Positions 55,192-62,859 of a stretch of 64,000 bases of DNA are shown in pieces. Each line of letters opens with the position of its first letter. Positions within the stretch are counted from its first letter, which is position 1. The DNA comes from CAVVJA01 sp963801715 (GTDB lineage Bacteria; Actinomycetota; Actinomycetes; Mycobacteriales; Jatrophihabitantaceae). The DNA is taken from positions 186,001 through 250,000 of the forward strand of contig CAWDGB010000010.1 of assembly GCA_963801715.1 (NCBI GenBank). The letters are read 5' to 3'. The notes beneath the pieces were generated by a model. The model ran no database searches. It worked only from the letters and a program-made list of their open reading frames with translations, and was not told where the DNA came from. Made by a program: the position numbers and the translations under genes.

Positions 55192-55227
55192 GTCCAGGTG
55201 GTCGTTCCCCCGTGCGACCACCTGGAC
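55192..55227. terminator. Strong hairpin terminator
   Basis: GTCCAGGTGGTCG (55192-55204) pairs perfectly with CGACCACCTGGAC (55215-55227) over a 10-nt loop. It lies in the 302-bp convergent gap between the lipoprotein gene and sdhB and can serve both strands. The rest of this gap shows nothing else recognisable. Confidence 0.85.
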
Positions 55228-55398
55228 ACCTCTATGCCCGGCGCCAGAACGCGCGAACCAACCAGCCGATAAGCCCCGGACATAGCGCGTTCGCTGACGG
55301 TTATCGGAATTGCGCCCGGTCTTAACAGAGATCTTACGCGATCAGGGAGCTGGGCATGGGCGCCGGCAACCGCGTGTGGAATGCGGATAGGCGCGATT

Positions 55399-56157
55399 TC
55401 AGCGCGAGCGCCGCTCGACGATCTTGGCGTGCAGCATGGCCAGCGGATCGTATTTGCGGTCGACGACCCGTTCCTTCATCGGGATCAGGGCATTGTCGGT
55501 GATCTTGATGTGCTCCGGACACACCTCGGTGCAGCACTTGGTGATGTTGCAATAGCCCAAGCCGAACTCGTCCTGGGCCTGCTTCTCCCGGTCGGCCACG
55601 TCGAGCGGGTGCATGTCCAGTTCCGCGATCCGCATAAGGTAGCGGGGACCGGCGAACGCTTTCTTGTTGTCCTCGTGATCCCGAATCACGTGGCAGGTGT
55701 TCTGGCACAGGAAGCACTCGATGCACTTGCGGAACTCCTGGGAGCGCTCGACATCGACCTGGGCCATGCGGTACTCGCCCGGTGCCAGTCCGGGGGGTGG
55801 TGCAAACGCTGGGATCTCGAGGGCCTTCATGTAGTTGTACGACACGTCCGTGACCAGATCCTTGATCACCGGGAAGGTCCGCAACGGCGTGACGGTGATC
55901 GTCTCCGTCTCCTCGAACGTCGACATCCGCGTCATGCACATCAGCCGCGGCTTGCCGTTGACCTCGGCGCTGCACGAGCCGCACTTTCCGGCCTTGCAGT
56001 TCCACCGCACCGCCAAGTCGCCGGACTGCGTGGCCTGCAGCCGGTGAATGACGTCGAGGACAACCTCGCCCTCGTTCACCTCGACGGTGTAGTCGGCCAA
56101 CTCGCCACCCTCGGCGTCTCCCCGCCATACCTGGAACTGAGCCTTGTAGCTCATCAC
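55399..56157 (-). CDS. sdhB: Succinate dehydrogenase iron-sulfur subunit
   Basis: 252 residues. [2Fe-2S] ligands are in WNCKAGKCGSCSAEV plus the later Cys in RLMCMTRM; the [4Fe-4S] and [3Fe-4S] ligands are in CIECFLCQNTC and NITKCCTEVCPEHIKITDNAL. It transfers electrons from SdhA to the membrane subunit and quinone. Last gene of the operon orf92-sdhC-sdhA-sdhB, an order shared with mycobacterial Sdh1 (Rv0250c-Rv0247c). Confidence 0.93.
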   Translation of the reverse strand: MMSYKAQFQVWRGDAEGGELADYTVEVNEGEVVLDVIHRLQATQSGDLAVRWNCKAGKCGSCSAEVNGKPRLMCMTRMSTFEETETITVTPLRTFPVIKDLVTDVSYNYMKALEIPAFAPPPGLAPGEYRMAQVDVERSQEFRKCIECFLCQNTCHVIRDHEDNKKAFAGPRYLMRIAELDMHPLDVADREKQAQDEFGLGYCNITKCCTEVCPEHIKITDNALIPMKERVVDRKYDPLAMLHAKIVERRSR

Positions 56158-56239
56158 GCCACCTAGCCGTTCGTGCGCAGCCTGGCCAGGACCAGACCAC
56201 AGCGGTTGCCGTCGACAGGGAATCGAACCGGTGCGTTGA

Positions 56240-58195
56240 TCATGGAACGGTCACCTCGGGCTGAGCAGCGCCCTCGGTCTGGATGGCACCCTCGGGGTGG
56301 GCCGCGACCTCTGGCTCGGCCGGAAGTTCTTCCTCGGTGAGGTACTTCGCCAGCTCGGAGCGCTCAAACAGCCCGAGAAGGTCTGCCCGCATTGGGCTCA
56401 TCGGCTGCTCGAGCACGTCGATATGTCCGTTCACGGCCGAGCAGACGAGATTGACCTGCCGCCACCGAGCTTCCATCGTCGGATAGTCGTCCCGGGTATG
56501 ACCGCCCCGGCTCTCTTGGCGGAGCAAGGCCGCGCGGGCGACGCACTCGCTCACGAGCAGCATGTTGCGCAGGTCAAGCGCCAGATGCCAGCCCGGATTG
56601 AACGCCCGAGTGCCCTCGACGCTGAGCTTCTCCGAACGTGACTTGAGCTCTTCCAGCTTCGCGAGCGCCTCGCGCATCTCCTCTTCCTTGCGAATGATGC
56701 CGACGAGATCGTTCATCGTCTGCTGGAGTTCTTGATGCAACGTATAGGGGTTCTCACCGCCGGCCGCCTCGAGAGGTGAGAGTGCGCTCCGCTCGGCCTC
56801 GGCGACCGAAGCCGAGGAGATGGTCGGGTATTGCGCGTTGAGCCCGGCCACATAGTCGGCTGCGGCGTCGCCGGCTCGCCGACCGAATACCAGCAAGTCG
56901 GAGAGCGAGTTTCCGCCTAGCCGATTCGAGCCGTGCATTCCTCCGGCGACCTCGCCGGCCGCGAAGAGGCCGGGAACCCTGGCTGCGGCCTCGGTATCCG
57001 GATCGACCTCGACGCCACCCATCACGTAGTGGCAGGTCGGTCCAACCTCCATGGCTTCCGCGGTGATGTCGACGTCGGCCAGCTCCTTGAACTGGTGGTG
57101 CATCGATGGCAATCGCTTCAGGATCTCGGCAGCGGAACGCCGGCTCGCTATGTCGAGGAACACGCCGCCGTGCGGCGATCCGCGTCCGGCCTTGACCTCG
57201 GAGTTGATCGCGCGGGCCACTTCGTCCCGCGGGAGCAATTCCGGCGGACGCTTGTTGTGGTCAGGGTCGGTGTACCAGCGGTCGCCTTCGTCCTCGGTGT
57301 CGGCGTACTGCCCGCGGAATACCGCAGGCACGTAGCTGAACATGAACCGCTTGCCTTCGGAATTGCGCAGTACGCCCCCATCACCGCGCACGGACTCGGT
57401 CACGAGGATGCCCTTCACCGAAGGTGGCCACACCATGCCGGTCGGGTGGAACTGCACGAACTCCATATTCAGCAGCGTCGATCCGGCCCGCAGGGCGAGC
57501 GCGTGTCCGTCACCCGTGTACTCCCAGGAGTTCGAGGTGACCTTGAACGACTTTCCGATGCCCCCGGTCGCAAGCACGACGGCCGGTGCGCGGAACAGCA
57601 TGAACTCGCCGGAAGCCCGGCGGTAACCAAAGGCACCCGCGATCCGGCCCGACGAGTCGCGCAGCAACTCCGTCATCGTGCACTCCGCGAAGACCTGCAG
57701 CTTCCCGTCCGGGCTGCCGTATCGACGCTCGTCGTCCTGCTGCAGCGAGACGATCTTCTGCTGCAACGTACGAATCAATTCCAGTCCGGTGCGGTCGCCG
57801 ACGTGCGCCAGCCGCGGATACTCGTGGCCGCCGAAATTGCGCTGGCTGATCTTGCCGTCGATCGTGCGGTCGAACAGCGCACCATAGGTCTCGAGCTCCC
57901 AGACCCGGTCGGGCGCCTCCATGGCGTGCAGCTCGGCCATCCGCCACGAGTTGAGGAACTTGCCGCCGCGCATCGTGTCGCGGAAATGCACCTGCCAGTT
58001 GTCGTTCGGGTTGACGTTCCCCATGCTGGCCGCGATGCCTCCCTCGGCCATGACCGTGTGGGCCTTGCCGAACAGCGACTTGCAGATGATCGCCGTGCGC
58101 ATGCCCGCCTGGCGGGCCGCGATCGCGGCGCGCAGCCCGGCCCCGCCCGCACCGATGATCAGGACGTCGTATGAGTGTTTCTCGATCTCGCTCAT
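56240..58195 (-). CDS. sdhA: Succinate dehydrogenase flavoprotein subunit
   Basis: 651 residues from ATG 58195, with GAGGTAGAG before it. FAD motif VLIIGAGGAGLRAAIAARQAG, covalent flavin His region KAHTVMAEGGIAASMGN, substrate residues in EFVQFHPTGM, and TCHYVMGGVEVDPDTEAA .. GSNRLGGNSLSDLLVFGRRAG. It oxidises succinate to fumarate (or the reverse). The last ~35 residues are an unusual acidic Pro/Ala/Glu-rich tail (PEVAAHPEGAIQTEGAAQPE) that looks like a small repeat expansion. Confidence 0.95.
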   Translation of the reverse strand: MSEIEKHSYDVLIIGAGGAGLRAAIAARQAGMRTAIICKSLFGKAHTVMAEGGIAASMGNVNPNDNWQVHFRDTMRGGKFLNSWRMAELHAMEAPDRVWELETYGALFDRTIDGKISQRNFGGHEYPRLAHVGDRTGLELIRTLQQKIVSLQQDDERRYGSPDGKLQVFAECTMTELLRDSSGRIAGAFGYRRASGEFMLFRAPAVVLATGGIGKSFKVTSNSWEYTGDGHALALRAGSTLLNMEFVQFHPTGMVWPPSVKGILVTESVRGDGGVLRNSEGKRFMFSYVPAVFRGQYADTEDEGDRWYTDPDHNKRPPELLPRDEVARAINSEVKAGRGSPHGGVFLDIASRRSAAEILKRLPSMHHQFKELADVDITAEAMEVGPTCHYVMGGVEVDPDTEAAARVPGLFAAGEVAGGMHGSNRLGGNSLSDLLVFGRRAGDAAADYVAGLNAQYPTISSASVAEAERSALSPLEAAGGENPYTLHQELQQTMNDLVGIIRKEEEMREALAKLEELKSRSEKLSVEGTRAFNPGWHLALDLRNMLLVSECVARAALLRQESRGGHTRDDYPTMEARWRQVNLVCSAVNGHIDVLEQPMSPMRADLLGLFERSELAKYLTEEELPAEPEVAAHPEGAIQTEGAAQPEVTVP

Positions 58196-58242
58196 CTCTA
58201 CCTCTTCACGCAAGCGCACACCGGCGGCTCACGGCATCAACC

Positions 58243-59070
58243 CTAGAAGAATCGCGGATCGCTGAACGCCCCGGTGGCGAGGCAGCGGATGTAAAAGTCC
58301 GCGACCACGAGCCAGACCAGTGAGGTCCAGGCCAGCAGCATGTGCCTGGCATTCATCTTCGAGATCAGCGTCCAGGCCCGATAGCGCATCGGATGCGCGG
58401 AAAAGTGCTTCAGGCGACCGCCCACTATGTGCCGACAAGAGTGGCAGGACAGCGTGTAGGCCCAGATCAGGGCCGCGTTGATGAGCAGGATCACGGTGCC
58501 GAGGCCCATATGGCCCCACTCGCCCCTCGTGTCGCGGAAGGAGTGGATGGCGTCCCAGGACAGCAGCACGGCGAAGAGCATCGCTACATAGAGGAAGTAC
58601 CGATGAATGTTCTGCACGATGAGCGGGAAGCGGGTCTCACCGGAATAGCCCTCGTGCGGCTCGGCGACAGCACACGCCGGGGGAGACACCCAGAACGAGC
58701 GGTAGTAGGCCTTCCGGTAGTAGTAGCACGTGAGCCGGAATCCGAGCGGAAATATCAGGATGATCAGTGCCGGCGACAGCGGCCAGACTCCGTCAGGCAC
58801 CCACTGTCCTAGGTCCTGGGCCCCGCTGGCGCACTTGTCCGTCAAGCAAGGCGAATAGAACGGGGAAAGGTAGGGCTCGGAGAAGTAATACGCATCCTCG
58901 AATGCCCGCCACGTCGCGTAGATCGCGAACAGGAGGAGCACCCCGGCCGTGACGGCGGGCTGTACCCACCAGCGGTCGACTCGCAGGGTGCGCGCTCCGA
59001 TCCTCGCCCGACCCGGCGCTTCCAGTCCTCCGGCTGCGATCTGCTCCGACCGCTCCCGCGCGCGGGTCAT
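58243..59070 (-). CDS. sdhC: Succinate dehydrogenase membrane subunit, Sdh1 type
   Basis: 275 residues from ATG 59070, overlapping the upstream gene in ATGA. Five membrane segments (VTAGVLLLFAIYATW, LSPALIILIFPLGFRL, YFLYVAMLFAVLLSW, LGTVILLINAALIWAYTLS, HMLLAWTSLVWLVVADFY). Just after the fourth, SCHSCRHIVGGRLKHF offers closely spaced Cys and His ligands. In mycobacterial Sdh1 the corresponding subunit was reported to hold a membrane Rieske-type cluster, so a similar centre is possible here. This long single anchor is distinct from the short heme-binding SdhC/SdhD pair. Confidence 0.87.
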   Translation of the reverse strand: MTRARERSEQIAAGGLEAPGRARIGARTLRVDRWWVQPAVTAGVLLLFAIYATWRAFEDAYYFSEPYLSPFYSPCLTDKCASGAQDLGQWVPDGVWPLSPALIILIFPLGFRLTCYYYRKAYYRSFWVSPPACAVAEPHEGYSGETRFPLIVQNIHRYFLYVAMLFAVLLSWDAIHSFRDTRGEWGHMGLGTVILLINAALIWAYTLSCHSCRHIVGGRLKHFSAHPMRYRAWTLISKMNARHMLLAWTSLVWLVVADFYIRCLATGAFSDPRFF

Positions 59071-59345
59071 TGGTTCCAGCCGCCGTGGTAACCGCCGACA
59101 CCCTCGTCGTCCGCACCCATCCATATCGCCGGGTCGACGGGCTCGCTGCCGAGCGGGACGACCTCCGCAACGGCTTGCAGCGGCGGCAGATCGAGGTCCG
59201 CCGCATCGAGGTCGAGCCGCTCGACGTCCCCGACGAGACGCCGTACCGAAGGAATGTCGCCGTGGCGGTCGCGGAGCACCGCCACGCAACTTCTGACGTC
59301 GTCGATCGCACGCCGCAATGACATGAGTTCGGCGGTCTCGGCCAT
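59067..59345 (-). CDS. Small protein of the sdh operon
   Basis: 92 residues from ATG 59345. It starts with a helical part (MAETAELMSLRRAIDDVRSC, VAVLRDRHGDIPSVRRLVGDVERL) followed by an acidic stretch and a C-terminal IWMGADDEGVGGYHGGWNQ. No membrane segment. The stop overlaps the sdhC start, so it is co-translated. An equivalent small gene precedes the anchor gene in mycobacterial Sdh1 operons; a role in complex assembly is inference. Confidence 0.75.
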   Translation of the reverse strand: MAETAELMSLRRAIDDVRSCVAVLRDRHGDIPSVRRLVGDVERLDLDAADLDLPPLQAVAEVVPLGSEPVDPAIWMGADDEGVGGYHGGWNQ

Positions 59346-59513
59346 GCGGACTCCCTGGACTCCCGGGCGACACCAGGCGCCCTTGACGCCCCGAGTCTGG
59401 CCCCTCGGACCGGCGATTGCCAAGATCCAAGAGACGTGTGCTGGCCCACCCTCCCACTGCGTCTCGGGACGAGGCGCGGCCGATGCTTCGTGTAAGCTCA
59501 TCGGTCGGCGCTG

Positions 59514-59586
59514 GCCCCCTTAGCTCAGACGGCAGAGCGTCTCCATGGTAAGGAGAAGGTCTACGGTTCGATTCCGTAAGGGGGCT
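59514..59586 (+). tRNA. tRNA-Thr (GGT anticodon)
   Basis: Acceptor GCCCCCT (59514-59520) pairs with AGGGGGC (59579-59585), discriminator T. The D-arm has AGCTCAGACGGCAGAGC, the anticodon loop is ATGGTAA flanked by TCTCC/GGAGA, giving GGT, and the T-arm is TACGG-TTCGATT-CCGTA. CCA is not encoded. A TAAGCT hexamer about 20 bp upstream may be the -10 element. Confidence 0.96.
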
Positions 59587-59644
59587 CGGACTCCGCCCCC
59601 CGTCCGCTCGCCAGATCGGCGGTGGTGGGGGAGGAGCCTCGCCT

Positions 59645-59718
59645 GGCGGGGTAGCTCAGTCTGGCAGAGCAAGCGGCTCATAATCGCTGTGTCGCCGGTT
59701 CAAATCCGGCCCTCGCTA
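59645..59718 (+). tRNA. tRNA-Met (CAT anticodon)
   Basis: Acceptor GGCGGGG (59645-59651) pairs with CCTCGCT (59711-59717), with G-U pairs at two positions and discriminator A. The anticodon loop CTCATAA gives CAT; the T-arm is GCCGG-TTCAAAT-CCGGC. The acceptor is fully paired at position 1-72, so it is the elongator rather than the initiator. The CA after the discriminator may be chance. Confidence 0.95.
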
Positions 59719-59770
59719 CATCTGCCCGCCGTACGACCGTATGACCATCAAGACGACCTGAGAGGCACCC

Positions 59771-59935
59771 GTGGCAGCCACCGACATCCGACCGAAGATC
59801 ACCTTGGCGTGCCAAGTGTGCAAACACCGCAACTACATCACCAAGAAGAACCGCCGCAACGACCCGGACCGGCTGACGCTGAAGAAGTTCTGCCCGAACT
59901 GCGGCAAGCACACCGAGCACCGCGAGACGCGTTAG
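59771..59935 (+). CDS. rpmG: Ribosomal protein L33, zinc-ribbon form
   Basis: 54 residues, GTG start with GAGAGG upstream; I translated it directly. The sequence starts with [20 protein letters not shown] and contains [15 protein letters not shown] and [17 protein letters not shown]. Two CxxC pairs (CQVC, CPNC) make it a zinc-binding (C+) L33. It is a large-subunit protein near the E site. It follows the tRNA-Met gene by 52 bp and leads into hadA, 12 bp later. Confidence 0.97.
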   Translation: MAATDIRPKITLACQVCKHRNYITKKNRRNDPDRLTLKKFCPNCGKHTEHRETR

Positions 59936-59947
59936 CCCCGTCGACAC

Positions 59948-60415
59948 ATGGCGCTCGATCCTCGATTTGTCGGCCGTACCTACCCGCCGGCGACCGTGTA
60001 CGAGGTGGGGCGGGAGAAGATCCGCGAGTTCGCGAACGCTATCGGAGATCCGAATCCAGCCTACCGAGACCCGGACGCTGCCCGCGCCTTGGGTCACCCG
60101 GATGTCATCGCTCCGCCCACGTTCGCGATCATCATGACCCTGGCTGCCGCGGACCAGGTCACGCACGACCCGGAGCTGGGCCTGGACTACTCACGCGTGG
60201 TGCATGGCGAGCAGCGGTTCGTCCATACCAGACCGGTGCGGGCGGGAGATCGACTTGTAACGACGATCGTGGTCGAGACCATCCGGTCCGCCGCTGGTAA
60301 CGACATGATCACGACGCGGGCCGACGTGGCTACCGAGGACGGGGAGCCGGTGGTCAGCGCATACTCAACTCTCGTGGCTCGAGGCACCGCCGAGGCGGAA
60401 GCCGCGGCATCGTGA
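59948..60415 (+). CDS. hadA: HadA-type (3R)-hydroxyacyl-ACP dehydratase subunit
   Basis: 155 residues. N-terminal MaoC/FAS1-dehydratase-like hot-dog domain: GRTYPPATVYEVGREKIREFANAIGDPNPAYRD, APPTFAIIMTL and VVHGEQRFVHTRPVRAGDRL. This half lacks the catalytic Asp/His pair and forms the substrate-binding partner of HadB. In mycolate-producing bacteria HadAB acts in FAS-II; here the role in fatty acid elongation is likely. Its stop overlaps the hadB start in GTGA. Confidence 0.9.
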   Translation: MALDPRFVGRTYPPATVYEVGREKIREFANAIGDPNPAYRDPDAARALGHPDVIAPPTFAIIMTLAAADQVTHDPELGLDYSRVVHGEQRFVHTRPVRAGDRLVTTIVVETIRSAAGNDMITTRADVATEDGEPVVSAYSTLVARGTAEAEAAAS

Positions 60416-60831
60416 CCGCGCGATCGGGCGCTCAGGTCGGCGACGCGCTCCCGGCGCAGACCTTTCGGGTGCAACGCGCCGATCTCGTCCGGTACGCGGG
60501 CGCGTCCGGCGACTTCAACCCCATCCACTGGAACGAGCGAGCGGCCACGGCGGTCGGGCTGCCGAACGTGATTGCCCACGGCATGTACACCATGGCCGTC
60601 GTTGTCCGGGTGGTGACCGATTGGGTAGGCGATCCGGGTGCCGTCGTGGAGTACGGCGTGCGCTTCACTCGTCCGGTCGTCGTCCCGGATCCGGAGGGTG
60701 CCGTCCTGGAGGTTGTGGGCACGGTCGCGGCCAAGGAGGACGACGGCACCGTTCGGGTAGACCTCACCGCGACGGTCGACGGTCAGACGGTTCTGGCCAA
60801 GGCACGCGCCGTCGTCCGTACGGGACAGTAG
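60412..60831 (+). CDS. hadB: HadB-type (3R)-hydroxyacyl-ACP dehydratase, catalytic subunit
   Basis: 139 residues, GTG start. Hydratase-2 motif YAGASGDFNPIHWNERAATAVGLPNVIAHGMYTMAV contains the catalytic Asp and His (D-F-N-P-I-H). Strand VEYGVRFTRPVVVPD completes the hot-dog fold. Works as a heterodimer with HadA. Overlap of 4 bp with hadA and the rpmG-hadA-hadB order are typical of actinobacteria. Confidence 0.92.
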   Translation: MTARSGAQVGDALPAQTFRVQRADLVRYAGASGDFNPIHWNERAATAVGLPNVIAHGMYTMAVVVRVVTDWVGDPGAVVEYGVRFTRPVVVPDPEGAVLEVVGTVAAKEDDGTVRVDLTATVDGQTVLAKARAVVRTGQ

Positions 60832-60841
60832 GCCGCCGGAT

Positions 60842-61366
60842 TTGCGGGTCGACGTGCCGATGTCCTACCCGGCATCCCCGCACGCGGTCGTCGCCATGCT
60901 CGTCGATCGCGCGTACCAGGAGCGGAAGTGTGCCGCACTCGACGCCCGCCACGTGCGAATCGCTATTCATCCCGACACCGCGACTTATCCCGACACCGCG
61001 ACGCCCACCGTTGTGGCCGACCGGGTGATGCCGCCCTACGGTGCGCCGGACGTCATCCGCGCGATGGTCCCGTCCGGGATCCGTGTCGTCGAGACCGTCA
61101 GCTGGGCACCCGCGGCGAGGGACGGCTCGCGGGCCGCCGCGATCCGCCTCGACTTCCCGCACCATCCGCTGATGTTGCGTGGCACCCTGTCGCTGGTGCG
61201 CGCTGACGGCGGCACGCGGGCCACGGTGGCCGGCCAGCTCCGGGCTGCGGTGCCGTTCATGGCCGGCCGGGTAGAGCGCATGGCGGCGAAGCTGATCGTC
61301 CGGGCGATCACTATCGAGCATGGCGTCGGCCGGGACTGGCTCGCGGGGAACGACCGCCAACGCTGA
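60842..61366 (+). CDS. DUF2505-family protein
   Basis: 174 residues from TTG 60842; ATG 60860 is an alternative. START/polyketide-cyclase-like features: N-terminal MSYPASPHAVVAMLVDRAYQERKCAALDA, a helix-grip middle (RVVETVSWAPAA, AAIRLDFPHHPLMLRGTLSL) and a C-terminal helix AAVPFMAGRVERMAAKLIVRAITIE. In actinobacteria this family often lies near hadB or murB. A hydrophobic-ligand role fits the fold, but function is unknown. It begins 10 bp after hadB, so it is in that operon. Confidence 0.8.
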   Translation: MRVDVPMSYPASPHAVVAMLVDRAYQERKCAALDARHVRIAIHPDTATYPDTATPTVVADRVMPPYGAPDVIRAMVPSGIRVVETVSWAPAARDGSRAAAIRLDFPHHPLMLRGTLSLVRADGGTRATVAGQLRAAVPFMAGRVERMAAKLIVRAITIEHGVGRDWLAGNDRQR

Positions 61367-61391
61367 ACAAGCCCCCGTATCGTCGCAGCGC

Positions 61392-62837
61392 GTGAGACGT
61401 CCGGCCTGGCGCTCGGCAGTGGGAACCGTCTCGATCGCCGTCGCGCTCACCGCCTGTACCGCGACCCACGAGGGCCAGGGTCACAGGTTGGGGTCCAGCC
61501 CGGCCGCCAGCCCGTCCAGTACTCCGTCGCCGTCCGACCCGGCCCGGCCGAGCTGCCCAGCCGGCTACCTCCCACCCCGGCCAGACCGACCGCGCGTCGT
61601 GCTCACCTTTGCCGTTGCGCCGGACCTGGCCACGGTGCGCGGCACCGAGCGGATCACATTCACGCCGGATCGCCCTATCACCGAGCTGGTGTTTCGGCTC
61701 ACGGCCAACACCGCACCGACAGCGGCGACGGGCACCAAGATCGTCGTCACCTCGGTCCACGCCGACCACGCTGCTGGCGAGGCGACTTACTCGGCGGACG
61801 GCGCCGATCCGTCGACGCAGGGCGGCCTACTGCATATTCCGTTCCCGGGATCTCTGGCTGCCGGCACCCAAGTGACCGCCGACCTGACGTTCACCCTGAC
61901 CCTGGGCAGCGGGTCATTCGACCGCATCGGCCGCGTCGATCGGTCAGGCGGCCGGTTCGCCTGGTTCGCCTCGGCGCACCCGCTCCTCGCCTGGGATAAC
62001 GGCTACGGCTGGCATACCGAGCCGATGCTGCAGTTTGCGGCCGAGAGCGCGACGAGCGAAGCGATGCGCACCGATCTGACGGTGACCGCGCCCGCAGCGG
62101 ACACCGTTCTCGCCTCCGGCAACCCCACGACTGGCGACCGGGACGGCGATATGCGGGTCTGGCACGCCACGCTGGACGCTGCTCGGGACGTCAGCGTGGC
62201 CGTCGGCCCGTTCCAGGTCAGCGATACCAAGGTCGGTGCGGTGGCGCTGCGCGTCGGCGCACCCGACACGGCCATCCGGGACGCGCTCGTCTCGGAGTTC
62301 CGTCGAGCGATCAGCGAGCTCTCCCGCCGGTTCGGGCCGTTTCCGTTCCCCTCCCTGTCGGTCGCGCGTGTCCCGGAGGAGGGCGGCGGGATCGAGTATC
62401 CGGGCGCTATCCAGATGCTGACGTCGGCCAACTTCGTCGCCGTTCACGAGACCGCCCACCAGTGGTTCTACGCGATGGTCGGCGACTCCCAGGCTGAGCA
62501 CGCGTGGCTTGACGAGGCCTTCGCGACGTACGCCGAGCAGTTGGTCGACGGCACGCGGCCGGCGAGAGGCGACCTTGCGTTGCCTGGCCCGGTCGACCGA
62601 CCGACGGCGGACTACGGCGCGGACGCCCAGGACTATTACCGCGTCACCTACGGCAAGGGCGCGGCCGCGCTCCGGGCCGCACGCGACGCGGCGGGACCGG
62701 CGGCGTTCGACGCAGCGATCCGCTGCTATGTCAACGCCAATGCGTGGCGCATCGCCGAGCCGTCCGACCTGGCGAACGCGCTTCGGGACTTGCCCGCAGC
62801 GCTGCGCGTCCTCGAAACGGCAGGCGCGCTGCGCTGA
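61392..62837 (+). CDS. M1-family metallopeptidase lipoprotein
   Basis: 481 residues from GTG 61392, chosen because it yields a neat lipoprotein signal (RRPAWRSAVGTVSIAVALTAC, Cys22) and clears the preceding gene; an ATG at 61320 is in frame. An N-terminal beta domain is followed by the thermolysin-like site H352-E-x-x-H356 in VHETAHQWF, and Glu375 in WLDEAFATY exactly 18 residues later, the M1 spacing. The exopeptidase GxMEN motif is replaced by GGGIEYPG. It is a Zn peptidase outside the membrane; the substrate is unknown. Confidence 0.88.
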   Translation: MRRPAWRSAVGTVSIAVALTACTATHEGQGHRLGSSPAASPSSTPSPSDPARPSCPAGYLPPRPDRPRVVLTFAVAPDLATVRGTERITFTPDRPITELVFRLTANTAPTAATGTKIVVTSVHADHAAGEATYSADGADPSTQGGLLHIPFPGSLAAGTQVTADLTFTLTLGSGSFDRIGRVDRSGGRFAWFASAHPLLAWDNGYGWHTEPMLQFAAESATSEAMRTDLTVTAPAADTVLASGNPTTGDRDGDMRVWHATLDAARDVSVAVGPFQVSDTKVGAVALRVGAPDTAIRDALVSEFRRAISELSRRFGPFPFPSLSVARVPEEGGGIEYPGAIQMLTSANFVAVHETAHQWFYAMVGDSQAEHAWLDEAFATYAEQLVDGTRPARGDLALPGPVDRPTADYGADAQDYYRVTYGKGAAALRAARDAAGPAAFDAAIRCYVNANAWRIAEPSDLANALRDLPAALRVLETAGALR

Positions 62838-62859
62838 CCTCAGCCAGCACCGGCAATCC

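Noticed and set aside
56933..58174. A 413-codon open frame opposite sdhA
   Set aside because: Antisense shadow of sdhA, whose FAD and substrate motifs are intact.
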